A stretch of DNA of 64,000 bases from Anadara kagoshimensis (GCA_021292105.1 CM037873.1:17476527-17540526), one strand, 5' to 3'. Counted from the first letter of the stretch, positions 45,938 through 57,471 are shown. Notes: generated by a model from the sequence alone, not told the origin. Numbers and translations are program-made.

Positions 45938-46150
45938 CAGTTCACACCTTTCGCCTTTCTAAAGTTTAACACTGACCTAATGGAAATGCGTTGAAGCTTG
46001 GCTGCCGAGATATCGAGATATAGCTAGTGTCGGACAAGCTGCTTACATATAGCTACAGACAAGTTGTTAAGATATGACAATCAAGTTGTCGATACGGCAG
46101 TAACTCGTTAGCTTAGTACATGTATTAAACTTTCGGCAGGTCTGTAATAT
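45938..46150. mobile_element. Mariner-type MITE, worn left end
   Basis: Left end reduced to TTCTAAAGTTTAACACTGAC; right end TATTAAACTTTCGGCAGGTC then TG and TA. Counterpart of 40,166-40,369. Confidence 0.58.
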
Positions 46151-46429
46151 ACATGAATTATTAGGCTAAAGACAGAGATTAATCTATTAAAATTTGTTTT
46201 TACCAAAATTAACTATTTTGTCGACTTAATGAAGGTGTTGGTTTTTTACCATGCCGTGTTTGTCGCATTTCGACAAAATAAAAAATTAACATTTAAATAA
46301 TAAATAAACTAATTGATCTTTTACTTCCAAAAATAGTTAATATTTATTAAAATAGGTAGGCATTGTTCTTTCACCAATATCTGGGGATCTATAATTGAAT
46401 TTCATGGAAGAAACTTTGAAATCCGAATT

Positions 46430-46580
46430 CCCGTGTCTTGGTAAACGTGACGTGTTAGTATACCTTCCTTGCACACTGCCCTTGGTTCACTGTAAAGGCA
46501 TCTGTATTTGGTGACGTCCTAAATTAAGTGAAATATTCCAAACAGGGATGAAATGCCTCATTGAATCGATCAATCTTTGT
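46430..46580 (+). mobile_element. SINE 3' part, duplicate of 40,640-40,785
   Basis: CACTGCCCTTGGTTCACTG, then GAAATATTCCAAACAGGGAT. It sits at the same place in the second copy of the large duplicated block, so it was already present before the duplication. This copy retains extra internal sequence missing at 40,640. Confidence 0.58.
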
Positions 46581-46680
46581 TTCTCCCATTCACTTATACT
46601 GTGTATTGGTTCTATCGGCAGTTGTCTGGTACATGTTGTTCAGATAAAATGGTTTCTTATATTTTTTTTCAATCTTCAAT

Positions 46681-47964
46681 GGTGCCTAAGGGCACTTTTC
46701 CGTTTGGTCATACTGGCACATCCGGTGTAAAAAAAATCTTTAACGGATGAACTGGTCATATGATTCACAAGCTTATAACGCATATTCTATCAAGGTTTTT
46801 CAAAACTTTAAAAATTCTGAATTTATTTTTTCCCCTTAATACTAGTTTATTAATTAATATTGCATGTATCTGACTTTTTCATATAATCGAACTAAATGCG
46901 AAAATATTTCATCACTCAGGTGTCGAATTTAGATATTATATAACAAGGATTGGAATCCCGTACTCACTTGCCATGGTTTTTTAACTTACATGTATAGAAA
47001 GGGGATTGGTGAGCTCTAAGGATGGTTAAAGAAACCATAGAACCAATAGAAAACGAAAAACCTTTGGCAAGTTAACAAAACAAACTTTTTACCACTAAGA
47101 TATAACGTTTAACTATTTCTGTCTGTCTTTGTTTCTTTTTCTTTCAAAAATGTATCTTTTAAAAGAGAATGTCCGAAAATAACATGCAACGTTAAAGGAA
47201 AAGTGTCAAACGGTATCAGAAAAGTGTCCCTGTAGGATATGCACGCTGTACGCTAGTAGATATATTTTGATGGACTAAATGTTATCATAATTTTCTAATA
47301 TTGTCATTTTAGTTCATTTCTTTTATCTACTTCTTTTTTATATTATCTAATCTATTTTATTTAGAAATAACATAATTTTTAACACAAGGAATCAAGTTGG
47401 AAACACCGGATTAACACGAGTAAAAAAGATAGAAATATGCATGCATTTTATTCTATTTACAGTACAGTCGAACCTGCCATTAAACCACCTCTATATAAAG
47501 GCCACTTGCTTTAAATACCAGTGAAATTTATCCCAATCATTCTTAATTAAGTTAGGATCTCTTGCTCATAAAAGCCACTTAAACATGTTCCTTCAGTATG
47601 CAGTATTTAGTTACATTACAGGAAGAAAGTAGTAAGATTTATATTTGCACACTTTTCCCCTTTTTTCTAAATATGTGTAGTTAGATAAACATTTATTTCA
47701 AGAATCTGGAATTCAAATATAAATCAATGACCCTTCTTGTTCAATTAGCCACATATATTTTTGCTCAAATGAATGGGAACCAAAATAGCTTTTAAAAGAC
47801 TAAACGCCAGACAGACCTCAATCAATGAAATATAGCACATATGTATTATAAATTGAGTGAGAATTAAGATTCGCTGGAAAAAATTAACATTGTCTAGCCA
47901 ATTTGGCACTACAAGAACCCATGGTTATTATTCTACAAGGCCAGTTAGCCAGTAATGATGTGAC
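46681..47964. other. No recognised feature apart from a MITE fragment
   Basis: Unique-looking AT-rich DNA between the duplicated block and the 48-kb triplet. Confidence 0.5.
47465..47606. mobile_element. MITE fragment, CAGTCAAACCTGTC family
   Basis: CAGTCGAACCTGCCATTAAA and CTATATAAAGGCCACTTG match the family's left part; the right end is not clear. Confidence 0.5.
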
Positions 47965-49480
47965 CTGGATAGAATCTCATTAAAAGTTGTTGTGACACCA
48001 GAGACAAACAGTTTTAATTAAGTTGGTTGAAGGTGCAATGCAATCCCAAAACCATGTGACATTTATAGATGTTTATTTCTCTTGAGATGTGTCATTACAA
48101 AAGAGAAAAAGTTCTGGGAAATTAGGTAAGCAGGGCGTGTCACAAAAATATTGCTCAAAATCTTCATTATCTCCGGTTTCATTGGAGATGTTCATTTAGT
48201 CAGTTATAATGACTTCTTTAATATGACACAAAGTGTCATTCAGCGCAAGTGGGATTTATTGTTTCTCTTGTCTGGCTGGCAAAATTCCAAAATGGTAATG
48301 ACATTCCAAAGAAATAGTAAATATGATACGACAACTATGACGTAAAAGTGGAGCGGAAGAGTTAAGTAATGATGTTTTGCTCATGAATCAAGATGGAGAA
48401 AACCAGAGTGCTCAGAGAAAACTACCGGTCGTGTTCAAGCGTCACAATAGGATATACAGACTGGGATTCGAACCTAGAGGGTGAGAGACACTGATGCGTA
48501 AGCCAGCGCTTTAGGCCACTCGACCAACAACCCTCGTCCTTTGAAACTTAACAAAATCAATGTCGTCAAGTAAACAAAACAACAAAAGAACGACATAAAC
48601 ATGATGCATTTATTCAATTGAAATAATAATACGACATCATTTGATAAATACATTGATGTTGAAACACAAATTTATGTAATTGCAGTGTTCAGCACCTGTA
48701 AAGAAAGACCAATACTGCAGTGACTTTAATATAATCTCATTTACAAGTTCTTGTACCACCTGAGACAGACATTTTTAATTAATTTGGGTAATGATAAAAT
48801 GTAATGTCCAAACCGTATGACATTTATATATATATTTGAGTTTTTATTTCTCTTGAGACATATCCAACATGAAATAGAAGGTAAACGTTCTAAAAATGAG
48901 TTTAGCAGGGCGTGCCACAAAAATATCATCTCCGGTTTAATCGATCAAAACTCCGGTTTAATTTCTAATATTTATTTCTTCAAATCACATTGATGTGTTT
49001 AATACGACACAAGGTGCCCTTCATCGTATGTGAGAATTTTGATTATCTTTTGTTTGGTTTGCATATTCCCATAACGATCATGACAGTCTAACCAAATGAT
49101 CAAAATGGTACCTAAACTATGAAATAAGTGTGGATTGGAGTAGTTGAGAAATACTGTTTCATCTATCTATAGAATCTCGGCGACACCCAGAAACAATTTT
49201 AATTAAGTCGACAGAAGGCGATTTGTAATCACAAAATCATTTGACATTTACAAATGTATATTTATATATATTATATTATTTTTAGTTTTCATTTCTTGTG
49301 AGGTGCGTCATTAAACGATACAGAAAAGAAAGGGTTCTGCAAAATTAAGTTAGCGGGTCGTGCTACAAAAATGTCGATCTCTCTTCATCATCTCCGGTTT
49401 AATCGGAGATGTTTTTAATCGGATAGTATGATGTCATAAAGTACCCTTCGCCGCATACGACATTTCCTAATTAATGATGA
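47965..49480. repeat. Tandem triplet, about 300-430-bp unit
   Basis: Copies at 47,965-48,388, 48,735-49,162 and 49,165-49,480 share TAGAATCTC, TTTTAATTAAGT, TTTCTCTTGAGA, AGCAGGGCGTGTCACAAAAA and ATCTCCGGTTTAATCGGAGA. The last is a short hairpin. A SINE and unrelated DNA (48,390-48,734) separate copies one and two. Confidence 0.8.
48390..48540 (-). mobile_element. tRNA-derived SINE, second family
   Basis: Read on the minus strand it begins with a tRNA-like head: GTTGTTGGTCGAGTGG (A-box), CTAAAGCGCTGGCTTACGC, then B-box GGTTCGAATCCCA. It then continues into a body ending in a stretch related to GTTTTCTCTGAGCACTCTGG. The head resembles a Ser/Leu-type tRNA but no intact cloverleaf follows, so a SINE is more likely than a gene. 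It interrupts the first copy of the 47.96-49.48-kb tandem triplet. Confidence 0.65.
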
Positions 49481-49527
49481 AATTTAAATAATTATTAATT
49501 CTTGTAAAGTGTGGCTATTGAATCATA

Positions 49528-49553
49528 TTTTTTTTTTTTTTTTTTTTTTTTTT
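49528..49553. repeat. 26-base T run
   Basis: Uninterrupted T tract at the right edge of the 47.96-49.48-kb triplet, possibly the A-tail of a minus-strand retrocopy whose body is not recognisable. Confidence 0.9.
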
Positions 49554-50063
49554 GAATTTAAAAGAGTTTTAGCAATAATGAATATAATTTAGAATAAAGT
49601 TTGCATTAACAATTACGCTATTATCTGATCTACTTGGACCATATATATAAAAGAAATGCAAGTCCAATATCTAACATATACTTTGGTGAAGAAATAGAGG
49701 TGACTAATCTCATTTCACTAATGCCATGTGGTGATTTTGAATTTCTATTGAATAATGCATTCGAAATCAGCATATGACACTGATAACGGACAGTAAAAGG
49801 AACATGAATATTCGACACTGCTGATATATACTGATTGCACTGTTGCATACAGGTTACGAAACTTTCTAAATAAAACAATATTTTTGAGAAAATTGCAGAC
49901 CTGATGGCTAGTGTGTACATTACAGATACAAAGTGTTAATGTAGATGTCCGTTTGTATTAAACTTTACAATTTCTACTACTTTAAAGCAATGTATGTTTT
50001 TTTGCTTTTCACACCAATAAAATTACCATGTCATATGACATTTATATTTTATTCTTGTTTCAG

Positions 50064-50241
50064 TCTTTTGATGACGAGAAACAACTTTGTAACACCAGTA
50101 TAGATTGGCGAGGAACACGTACTGTTACAGAACAACCACCGAACTATGGAACACTTATACTTCAGATACAGGAAGCCAACAAAGAAGCAGAAGACACGTG
50201 TGACTTCCTGTATAGAAGTTCAAAAATAGTCTGCAATACAC
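50064..50241 (+). CDS. TMEM272-like protein, internal exon (juxtamembrane region)
   Basis: Seen: a strong acceptor (pyrimidine-rich, ending TTGTTTCAG) precedes an open segment of 59 codons plus one base, followed by a consensus donor (GTAAGT at 50,242). The peptide starts SFDDEKQLCNTSIDWRG and contains PPNYGTLILQIQEANKEA then CDFLYRSSKIVCNT. Known: TMEM272-like proteins carry a 'PPxYGxLxxxIxxAKxEA...DF' segment just before the first membrane helix; this is my recollection of the family, not a search result. Inference: this is that juxtamembrane exon. It enters in phase 0 and leaves in phase 1, matching the exon at 61,735. An in-frame ATG at 50,028 exists, but the strong acceptor argues the codons before 50,064 are intronic. 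The first coding exon was not found upstream. Function of the family is poorly known; it is a small multi-pass membrane protein. Confidence 0.72.
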
Positions 50242-50265
50242 GTAAGTTTTTATACATATTTATAC

Positions 50266-50481
50266 AAATTACTGTGGAGTCATTAATTTTTGCGGTGTCT
50301 CAAGTTCCGTTGTATTTGAAGACATAATGGCCCATGAATTTATATGTCAACGAATTAGTTTATGTAACAAAAATACCATTGACTGGTTACCTGAAACCAC
50401 AAATATACAATCACACGAAATTGTATTTTTGCTTAAAACGAAAATTGGACACCGCAAAAATAAATGATTTCACAGTAATTT
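50266..50481. mobile_element. MITE with ends AAATTACTGTG.AGTCATT
   Basis: Left AAATTACTGTGGAGTCATTA, right (reversed) AAATTACTGTGAAATCATTT; a 216-bp foldback. It begins only 25 bp after the donor of the TMEM272-like exon. Known: an ACTGTGAAATCATTAATTTT-type end is common in mollusc MITEs, from memory. Confidence 0.72.
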
Positions 50482-50653
50482 GAATTCTTAACTTTTAGAA
50501 CTAGGATATTATACAAGTGTCAAACATATAGCGCAACATGATAAAATCAGGTACAAGTAAGCTTGGTCTTTGAAAATCCCTGGTCGAGTGAGAGCAAACA
50601 CTTGTAATAGAACATGGAAATCTAATGCAAAAGTGTCGTTGTTGTTTTTGTTG

Positions 50654-50815
50654 TTGAAAATGCAATTTCGTGTGATGGTATATTCGTTGTTTGAGGTCAC
50701 CAGTTAATGGTACCTTTGTTACAAAAACTATTTCGTTGACATATAAATTCGTGATGTCAACGAATACAACAAAAATTGAGATACCGCGAAAATTATTGAC
50801 TCCAAAGTATACAGT
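50654..50815. mobile_element. Partial inverted copy of the 50,266 MITE
   Basis: Read on the minus strand it repeats the first 160 bp of 50,266-50,481, including TTGGAGTCAATAATTTTCGC and CATCACACGAAATTGCATTT. The two together form a large imperfect palindrome with a roughly 170-bp spacer. Confidence 0.65.
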
Positions 50816-51999
50816 TTAGCATTTGAGTGCTTTTTCACATGGGCACGTTTGTCCAAATTAGCATGCAATTGAAGCGTAAACATATACAATCACCGTTATA
50901 GTGCACTTCGTACAGGATCTAATTAAGTATGCCTCCTAAACGTATGTTAGCAAATGAGGTGAACATTGACATTTAAGTTGTGTAATTGACCAAATAATAG
51001 TAAAGAATAAAATATTGTAAAATTCTTTATTACTTCATGCATCAGAGATTTTATAATACTTGTAGAAGTATATTTCTACTGCCTAATTTGGTACGTTACA
51101 TGTCAAATCATTCATCGAAACTTCCGAAACGTTGTCGATGTGCATACTTCAAATGCACTAAACTTACCGATGCCCATACTTGCAAGGCCGCATTTACAAC
51201 GGTAAATAAAACAAAAATATAACGAAAAAGAGTTTCATAAATATCAAGTCACAGTTCCAAAATCAAGTACAAATCAAGATGAAAGTTGTATGTTCTGATG
51301 TACAACTATTGTTTAAACATTGCCAGTTTACAGAACCCTTAATCTACCCCTTTATCAATCCCTTCATTGAATTGCCAATCAAATTTTTTTTAGATATGTT
51401 GGGCTTATTTTACTCCTGTATTACACATTACACAGTCAGATTACAATTGTCACCTATTATTTTCTTTAAGTTTTTTTAAATAAATATTATGTAACGATCT
51501 ATTGCAGCTTAATAAAAACAAGGTTACCCCCTGATAAAAAACTACTCAACTGGTCACAAAAACCCGTAGCATTCTTTGGCACTAAAGAATTGTTATCAGA
51601 TAAAGAAAGTTTCTTTTAAATCAATAACAAAACAATATTGTTGTACGAACCGAACCCGGAAATAATCAAATTCGGGAAGTTTGGCATAAATCCAACACGA
51701 GTCCATTAGCGAATGTTAAAACTCAATCCAATATCAAAACAGGTGGTTTACAAATGGTAAATAATTAATGTTTGTTTCAATTTGATGATGATTGTTTAAT
51801 AGATTTAATGGTTCAATGGGACATATATCAACATTGATAGGCGGAAACAAACAAATAAACATGATGAAGTTTAAATAACCAAAAAGCTTTTGGTTAATAT
51901 TTTGAATTTTCCATCCTTAATTTGTAAAGGCAACAAGCAATCTCAGTATTCCCATTATTATATTTAAGTGAAACACGTAAAGGTGACAGATCAAAACAT

Positions 52000-52145
52000 A
52001 GTAAAATCAAAAACAAGCGTTTTCAAAAAATGTTCCAAAAGCAAAACAAAAACCTTCGAAAACTCGCAAATCAAGTTGAACAGTTGCAGTCAAGAAAGTG
52101 GGAAGTGTGGTCGGGTGCTCCGGAAAGGTAAGCACCTCCTGTAAT
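52000..52145 (-). mobile_element. Retroelement 3' end
   Basis: On plus: AGTCAAGAAAGTGGGAAGTG, GGTCGGGTGCTCCGGAAAGG, TAAGCACCTCCTG. Joins a SINE tail at 52,150. Confidence 0.6.
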
Positions 52146-52149
52146 TTTC

Positions 52150-52230
52150 TGCGATAAAATGATGACTACAAGTGAAATATTCATGACTGGGATATAAAAG
52201 CAATTATAATCCATCCGATCCATTCCATTA
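52150..52230 (+). mobile_element. SINE tail fragment
   Basis: Contains AGTGAAATATTCATGACTGG and an ATCC-type repeat end; only the 3' tail of the SINE family is left. It abuts a minus-strand retroelement 3' end. Confidence 0.5.
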
Positions 52231-53140
52231 ATAGACAAAAAGTTAGATCACGTCTATTTGTGAGCGTAGTATGGGTATAAACACCAAACCATCAGTAAAA
52301 TATAGTCATATTGAGATAGTTGATTTTATTCCTTGTACGTGTTTCATTTAAATTAACTGTGTCGAATTTTGTTTAAAATATTATTAAAATTCAGTATTTA
52401 ACGAAGTGGGTGTCACGCAATGGTGACACTTGTAGTTAATTTTTTGGCGTTCTTCATTAAGATGGCACTGTAAGCATTCCCAGATGAACTGCCATATAAC
52501 AGCTTTATAATCTGAACACGTATGCTTTGTTTAATTCAATCTGCTTAATATTACAATGATTTATGCAATGCGGTTGTTCTTTTATCAGCCAATCCATTTT
52601 AAGTCTCAAAAGGTCGTTTTTTGCCTCCCTCAGACGTATTGTCTTAACCAAATGTAGGGCAATTGTTTATTGTTTTAAGATACTCCAGGCATAAGGTAGT
52701 TAACAAAATATTCGTTTTAATTAAATTAACATTAAAGTTTACCATCAATAACAAAACTACCCCCTTGCAGTGAATATCCAACTTAAAGGCAATTTTTAGC
52801 AAAACATGAGAATATTGGCATTTGAAATTTAATTCATGTCTGAAGTCGTATTTTTGTTATTCGATACATTAAAAATATTACTACAAGATACACGGAAATT
52901 AAAATTAAATGTCTAACGGCCAGAAGCAAACGTTTATTTGTGAACAGTGCAACTTATTATTAGCTAAAATGCCATTTAATTATAAACATACAACTTCGAC
53001 AAAAATTGACACATTTCTACCTTTCCTATCAAACGTACGTTTTTATTTGTATCTTTCGGAAAATCTGATCTACTATCGATTTTTATTTCTGCTCATTACA
53101 AGAGGGATGTTTGACTATTGGTGTGTAACATATATATATA

Positions 53141-53524
53141 CAGTACAGACCTGTCGAAAGTTAAACGCTGAGCTAATGAAAAGGTGACGAAGACTGGTTG
53201 CCGAGTAGACAGTTTATCGATAACAAGTGACCAAAAATCTGACGAAGCACTGTGGTAGGTCAATTGGTAGAGTGCTCGCTTGGCAGGCTAAAGAACCCTG
53301 CTGTATAATGCCATCAGTGCAACGCACAGGCAAAATTTCCACACCTTCGCCTATAACTGGCGACGTATCGATATAAGTGAAATATTCTTGCATTAATCAA
53401 CTCAACTAACAATCTGACGAAAGATTTATAGCGTCTAACGTTATAGAGATATAACTAACGAGGGGAAGAAATGAGCTCCACGAGTTCATTAGCTTAGTGT
53501 TAAACCTTGGACAGGTCTGTACTG
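53141..53524. mobile_element. Mariner-type MITE with complete ends
   Basis: Left CAGTACAGACCTGTCGAAAG, right CCTTGGACAGGTCTGTACTG, TA on both sides (53,139-53,140 and 53,525-53,526). The interior is split by the SINE 53,247-53,410. This is one of the best-preserved ends of the family in the window. Confidence 0.8.
53247..53410 (+). mobile_element. tRNA-derived SINE, internally shorter copy, nested in a MITE
   Basis: Same family as 1,026-1,292: A-box region AGGTCAATTGGTAGAGTGC, body CTTCGCCTATAACTGGCGAC, tail GAAATATTCTTG. The B-box portion present in the other copy is missing here. It is bounded by perfect 11-bp direct repeats AATCTGACGAA (53,236-53,246 and 53,411-53,421) and sits inside the mariner-type MITE 53,141-53,524, so it inserted after that MITE. 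Confidence 0.85.
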
Positions 53525-53526
53525 TA

Positions 53527-55115
53527 GTTCAAAATCAATGGTTAAACCCAGGAGACTAAATGAAAACGTTGTTATAACATTTTGGAATTAGACTGTTGCA
53601 ACGAACCAGTCATGCAGAAACAACTTTCCATAGTCATTTAACTTTAATTTGCGTCAGTTCTCTTGCTAAAATTCACAAAAGTAGGAAATACAAAACTAAA
53701 ACGGAATTCCAGATTCACGCTCCAATGAAATCACATAACTTTAGCCTTACTTCATTACTTAAAGTATACTCTTATATTATTCATTTCTTCTGGTAACGGA
53801 TTACAGCATTAGAAATAAAATCTCAGCAAATATGTAATTTTATTTCTTAATTAAAAGAAAATTGTTTTCGCACAGTGGTTAAGTTTCATTAAAACACAAC
53901 ACAAAATACCGTCGTTTGAAATTAAAGGATGTAATTTCAGTTACATCTGCAAACAAACCGAAACATCATGACATTTATTGTCTTTTAATGAAAATCCATG
54001 TTATGTTATCGTCAATTATTGGAACAATTTTTGTCATGAATGGTATTTTAATGATGTTTTCATCAAGCCTATCATGTAAATATACGCTAATCTTGCGCAA
54101 CTCTCTTATACATTACTTATAATTTAGTTATTCAGTGGGTAGATTAAATTAAAGCACCTTATAAATGGCATAGTGAATTACGTTGACTGGATTGAATTAG
54201 AATGTAAAATGGCGATAATATTTTCACCAATCTTGGACCAAACTTATGGCCCTCGGATCACATGCCACTAATCGCCTATATCTCATATGGAACAGATTCT
54301 GCCAGTTTTTACCTAGAATTATTTGTTATCTTGTAGTCTGTTCCATAATGCATATTGCACGGTGTATGACATATATATATCTTACAAGAGGCATATTCTG
54401 TCAGTTTTTACCTAGAATTATTTCTTCATTTTTTGCAGTATGTTTTATAATGCATAATGCACGATGCATGATATACATGTACGTAAGAACAATTCTAAGA
54501 CGTCTTTTGCTGTTCATGAACTTGAATTATAGTGTAAAATGGTTATAAAATTCATGAACCTCGCACTAAACCGATTGCTTCTGGATCGCATTCCGTCTAA
54601 TCGCCTTAATTGAACAGATGTCAGTTCTTAAACCGAAGGTCAGTGTTACTATTAAGATTTTCAGAATTACCGTCTCGATATAAGTAAAATTATTTTTTAG
54701 TTGGTATTAAAGCAACTGAACTTTTTAGTTGGTAGTAAAGCACACAAAATGTATCAACCAACTTTTAAATTTCAATCAATATTTCATACTTTCTTAAAAT
54801 ACCGGGCTGCTCTATATTGTTTTTAGTTATCTAATGGCAATAAATTTAAAGTGTCTACGAACCTATATTTTGAAATAGATTGTGGTTACTTAGAAGTCTC
54901 TAATAACAATCGGGTCGCTCTACGTTATAGATTCCAATGTCTGATATATAACCAGGACAAAGTAAACACAATGAATTTAGGTGTTGTAATATTTTTGTCA
55001 TTGGTGATAAAGGAAAATATTTGCGATGTAACATTCTAAAGATAAAGTGTCGTAAGGGTTTGGTTATAATATTTCTTCGGGTTCCATGGGAATTTCTGAT
55101 ACATACATATTACAT
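53527..55115. other. Intron of the TMEM272-like gene, central part
   Basis: Only the 98-bp duplication is recognised; frames at 53,596, 53,916 and 54,851 look like chance. Confidence 0.45.
54296..54485. repeat. Tandem duplication, 98-bp period
   Basis: CAGTTTTTACCTAGAATTAT and CATAATGCATATTGCACGGT-like sequence occur twice; an open frame of 100 codons across it merely reflects the duplication. Confidence 0.75.
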
Positions 55116-55263
55116 ACACAGTGTGTATGTACAACCCTCAGTATCAGGTCGAGTCCTTTTTTCGCAGTCGTGTCACTACGAATCGCGCTTGCGCTACGAG
55201 TAGTGATACAGCTACGAAAAAAGGACGAGACCTGATACGAAGGGTTGTACATTCACACTGTGT
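55116..55263. repeat. Long palindrome with 64-bp arms
   Basis: Arms 55,116-55,179 and 55,200-55,263 pair at almost every position, including CCTTTTTTCG / CGAAAAAAGG and TATCAGGTC / GACCTGATA. The 20-base centre is itself partly self-complementary (CGCGCTTGCGC). GC content is higher than around it. Probably the folded body of a small transposon. Confidence 0.8.
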
Positions 55264-55684
55264 ATATAATATTTTTATCTAACATTTCCAATTAGGTTAT
55301 TTAAAATAATAAAAAACAATACTTTATGTGAAAAAATTACATTTTACCACAGAAAACCACTGAACTATGTTATGACATTTGTTCTACATTCTCCCTAATG
55401 ACGTCACAATGAGAACGTGCACGTGCACTTTACCGCCAATGTTGTGGTGATACAAGATTCTGTATCATGCGTGTTCGATAAAACTTGTATTTCGTCAAAT
55501 CATATAGAAAAACTAGTCTAATGTTTGATAAAACATTATACCAAGCAGACCACATTAACGCACACATACACACCAGAACGATAATTTAAGATAACACAAA
55601 CAAACACAAAAACACAAGTAAGATAGTATACTGTATAAAGTGAAATCCTGTCTAACCTCAAACAATTTGCATATGTAGCTGATG

Positions 55685-56055
55685 TAATAAAAACAAACAT
55701 ACTAATCCATGTCCGAATCCAGAAGCAAAGTAAAAACTCTGGAACTGACAAGTAAGGTTAGACACGTGAACATCCAGGGAAGTGAGGACGGATGCCCCGG
55801 AAGGGTAAGCGCCTTCTGTTAAGCTAGCTACACCTGCCACGTGTGTAATCAAAATTGTGTGAAAGGAACATGGAACTATGGGACGTCAAATATATCCAGG
55901 GCAACCCTGGACACAGAGACATCAAACTTATCAACAATACTGTGATGACGGCCATAAAACTTTTTGCGGGTCCTTGATAAACCTAGGCCTGCAATATCCC
56001 TGAGGCAACAGTTTATTTGCAAGCAGCCTGCTTCGTAGTAGAAAGTCCTTGATAA
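55685..56055 (-). mobile_element. Retroelement 3' end, best-preserved 3' region
   Basis: On the minus strand: GGGATATTGCAGGCCTAGGT, GGCCGTCATCACAGTATTGT, GACGTCCCATAGTTCCATGT, CAATTTTGATTACACACGTG, GTGTAGCTAGCTTAACAG, GCTTACCCTTCCGGGGCATC, GTTTTTACTTTGCTTCTGG and ATTCGGACATGGATTAGTAT. It is a good reference copy for the 3' part of family R. Confidence 0.75.
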
Positions 56056-56450
56056 ATTCGAATTCCAAACATGTCAAAAAGTAGATGTCATAATGAGGCT
56101 ATGGCTTGAAAAACAAATGTGACGGGGGTTTAAAAACATTCCCGAGGCTTAAGATATACTAGGGCTACTAATCACGCCAAATCCATCTATGTAAGGAAGA
56201 TATTGTTGATTTTATGATGAATTCGAAGTTGTTTTAAACATTTGAAGTCTGATATAAATGATTCGTTGGGTTTCCGTCATACATTTTCTTCGATTTTCCG
56301 TTATATAAATTAAGAATAATAAAAAAATCTAAAAACAAAATCTCTGACAACTGTTAAAGCTTCTTTGTGGTTTACCGCTTTATTTCTTTTCAATAACAAA
56401 GCAAATTACAAATAAATGATTTAGAAAATTTTTGAAAAATATTGTTTGTC

Positions 56451-56945
56451 CAATTTTATGCAAAATAATATCATGAAAATATCCTTTTTAATTGATGCGC
56501 GTAATAGGAAAACTTGATCATGATATATCCCTGTAGTACTAAAACTTGATATGAAAGCTCTCTCTTTTTGCCAATTATTTTCCAACTGGTACAGTTCCAA
56601 TGAAATAAATGACAAAACTAAGATCCAATATATTTCAATTAGAGTCGACTTGATTTGATTTTGAAGTCAAAATCAGCTTTTGAACACGACAATACTATTT
56701 GTCAATTATTAAGCGAAATAAAATCTTGAAAATATCTCTTTTAATGAATACATGTGGTAGTAGAATTTGATATAAAAGCTCTTTGTTTTAGCAAATATTT
56801 TCCAAATGGCTTATGGTACAATACCAACGAAAATCAAATATACATGTAATATATTTTAATAAGAGTCGATATTTATTTGAATTTGGAGTCAAATTCAGTT
56901 TATGAACGCGATATACTTCAGTCAATTTTTTTCTGAAAAATTTAA
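56451..56945. repeat. Diverged tandem duplication, about 252 bp
   Basis: Two units (from 56,451 and 56,703) share AATAATATCATGAAAATATC-like, GATATGAAAGCTCT, TTTTCCAA.TGG and AGAGTCGA elements. Divergence is high. Confidence 0.7.
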
Positions 56946-57471
56946 TGTTTTTAATATCCGCTGCAGCATGCATAAAATAAGTGAACTAAAAATAATTTAA
57001 CATTAACGCAATATAAAATACAAAAATAGAGTTCACTCTATTGAACAAAATAATAGTACACATTAATTGAAATTTCGTTATCACTATGGAATGTCTCGTA
57101 GATCGTGATATATATGTCTTCTCTAAAAACGATTCTAACAAACTTTTCACATTCCCTGGAAACGTGTCAGCATGTTCTATTTACTTAGTTTGTCTCTGGC
57201 TCTCTTTAAGAGCATATTGTAGATTTTTACTACCTTCAGTATATTTTGATTAATCTAGGAACTGTCAAATCAATGTAAGCTTTCGATTGAAGCAGACACT
57301 TAAGCGTTTTTACGACGTTTTACGGATGCACATTATTGTTAATATTTTTTTATTCACGACGACATTGATTCCTGTCCAAGTGTAAATTAAATGTTGTATT
57401 ATAGTGATAAATCCGAGAACGTATTAGCATGTTTACAGATTCCAGTATCCTAGATAGATTTTGATGTCATA

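Larger units (their letters stand above)
42480..46680. repeat. Large duplicated block, second copy
   Basis: Same order of parts as 37,170-40,830, with an extra local tandem duplication at about 42,900-43,290 (TATGACATAACATCT-type units) and a retroelement pair kept at fuller length. The (AAAT)n run appears at 45,590-45,620. Confidence 0.88.
50816..53140. other. Intron of the TMEM272-like gene, first part
   Basis: Holds a retroelement tail and a SINE tail. Open frames at 51,037-51,222, 51,279-51,479 and 52,909-53,187 (+) lack splice or domain support. Confidence 0.45.

Noticed and set aside
48466-48540. A tRNA-Ser/Leu gene on the minus strand
   Set aside because: A- and B-boxes are present but no acceptor stem closes, and SINE body sequence follows directly.
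49528-49553. Processed pseudogene tail on the minus strand
   Set aside because: No gene-like body or target duplication could be recognised beside the T run.
52909-53187. Cys-containing 92-codon frame
   Set aside because: Its end runs into the MITE 53,141-53,524, and no family or splice site supports it.
54246-54548. A 100-codon membrane-protein-like frame
   Set aside because: Caused by the 98-bp tandem duplication; no start context or splice signals.
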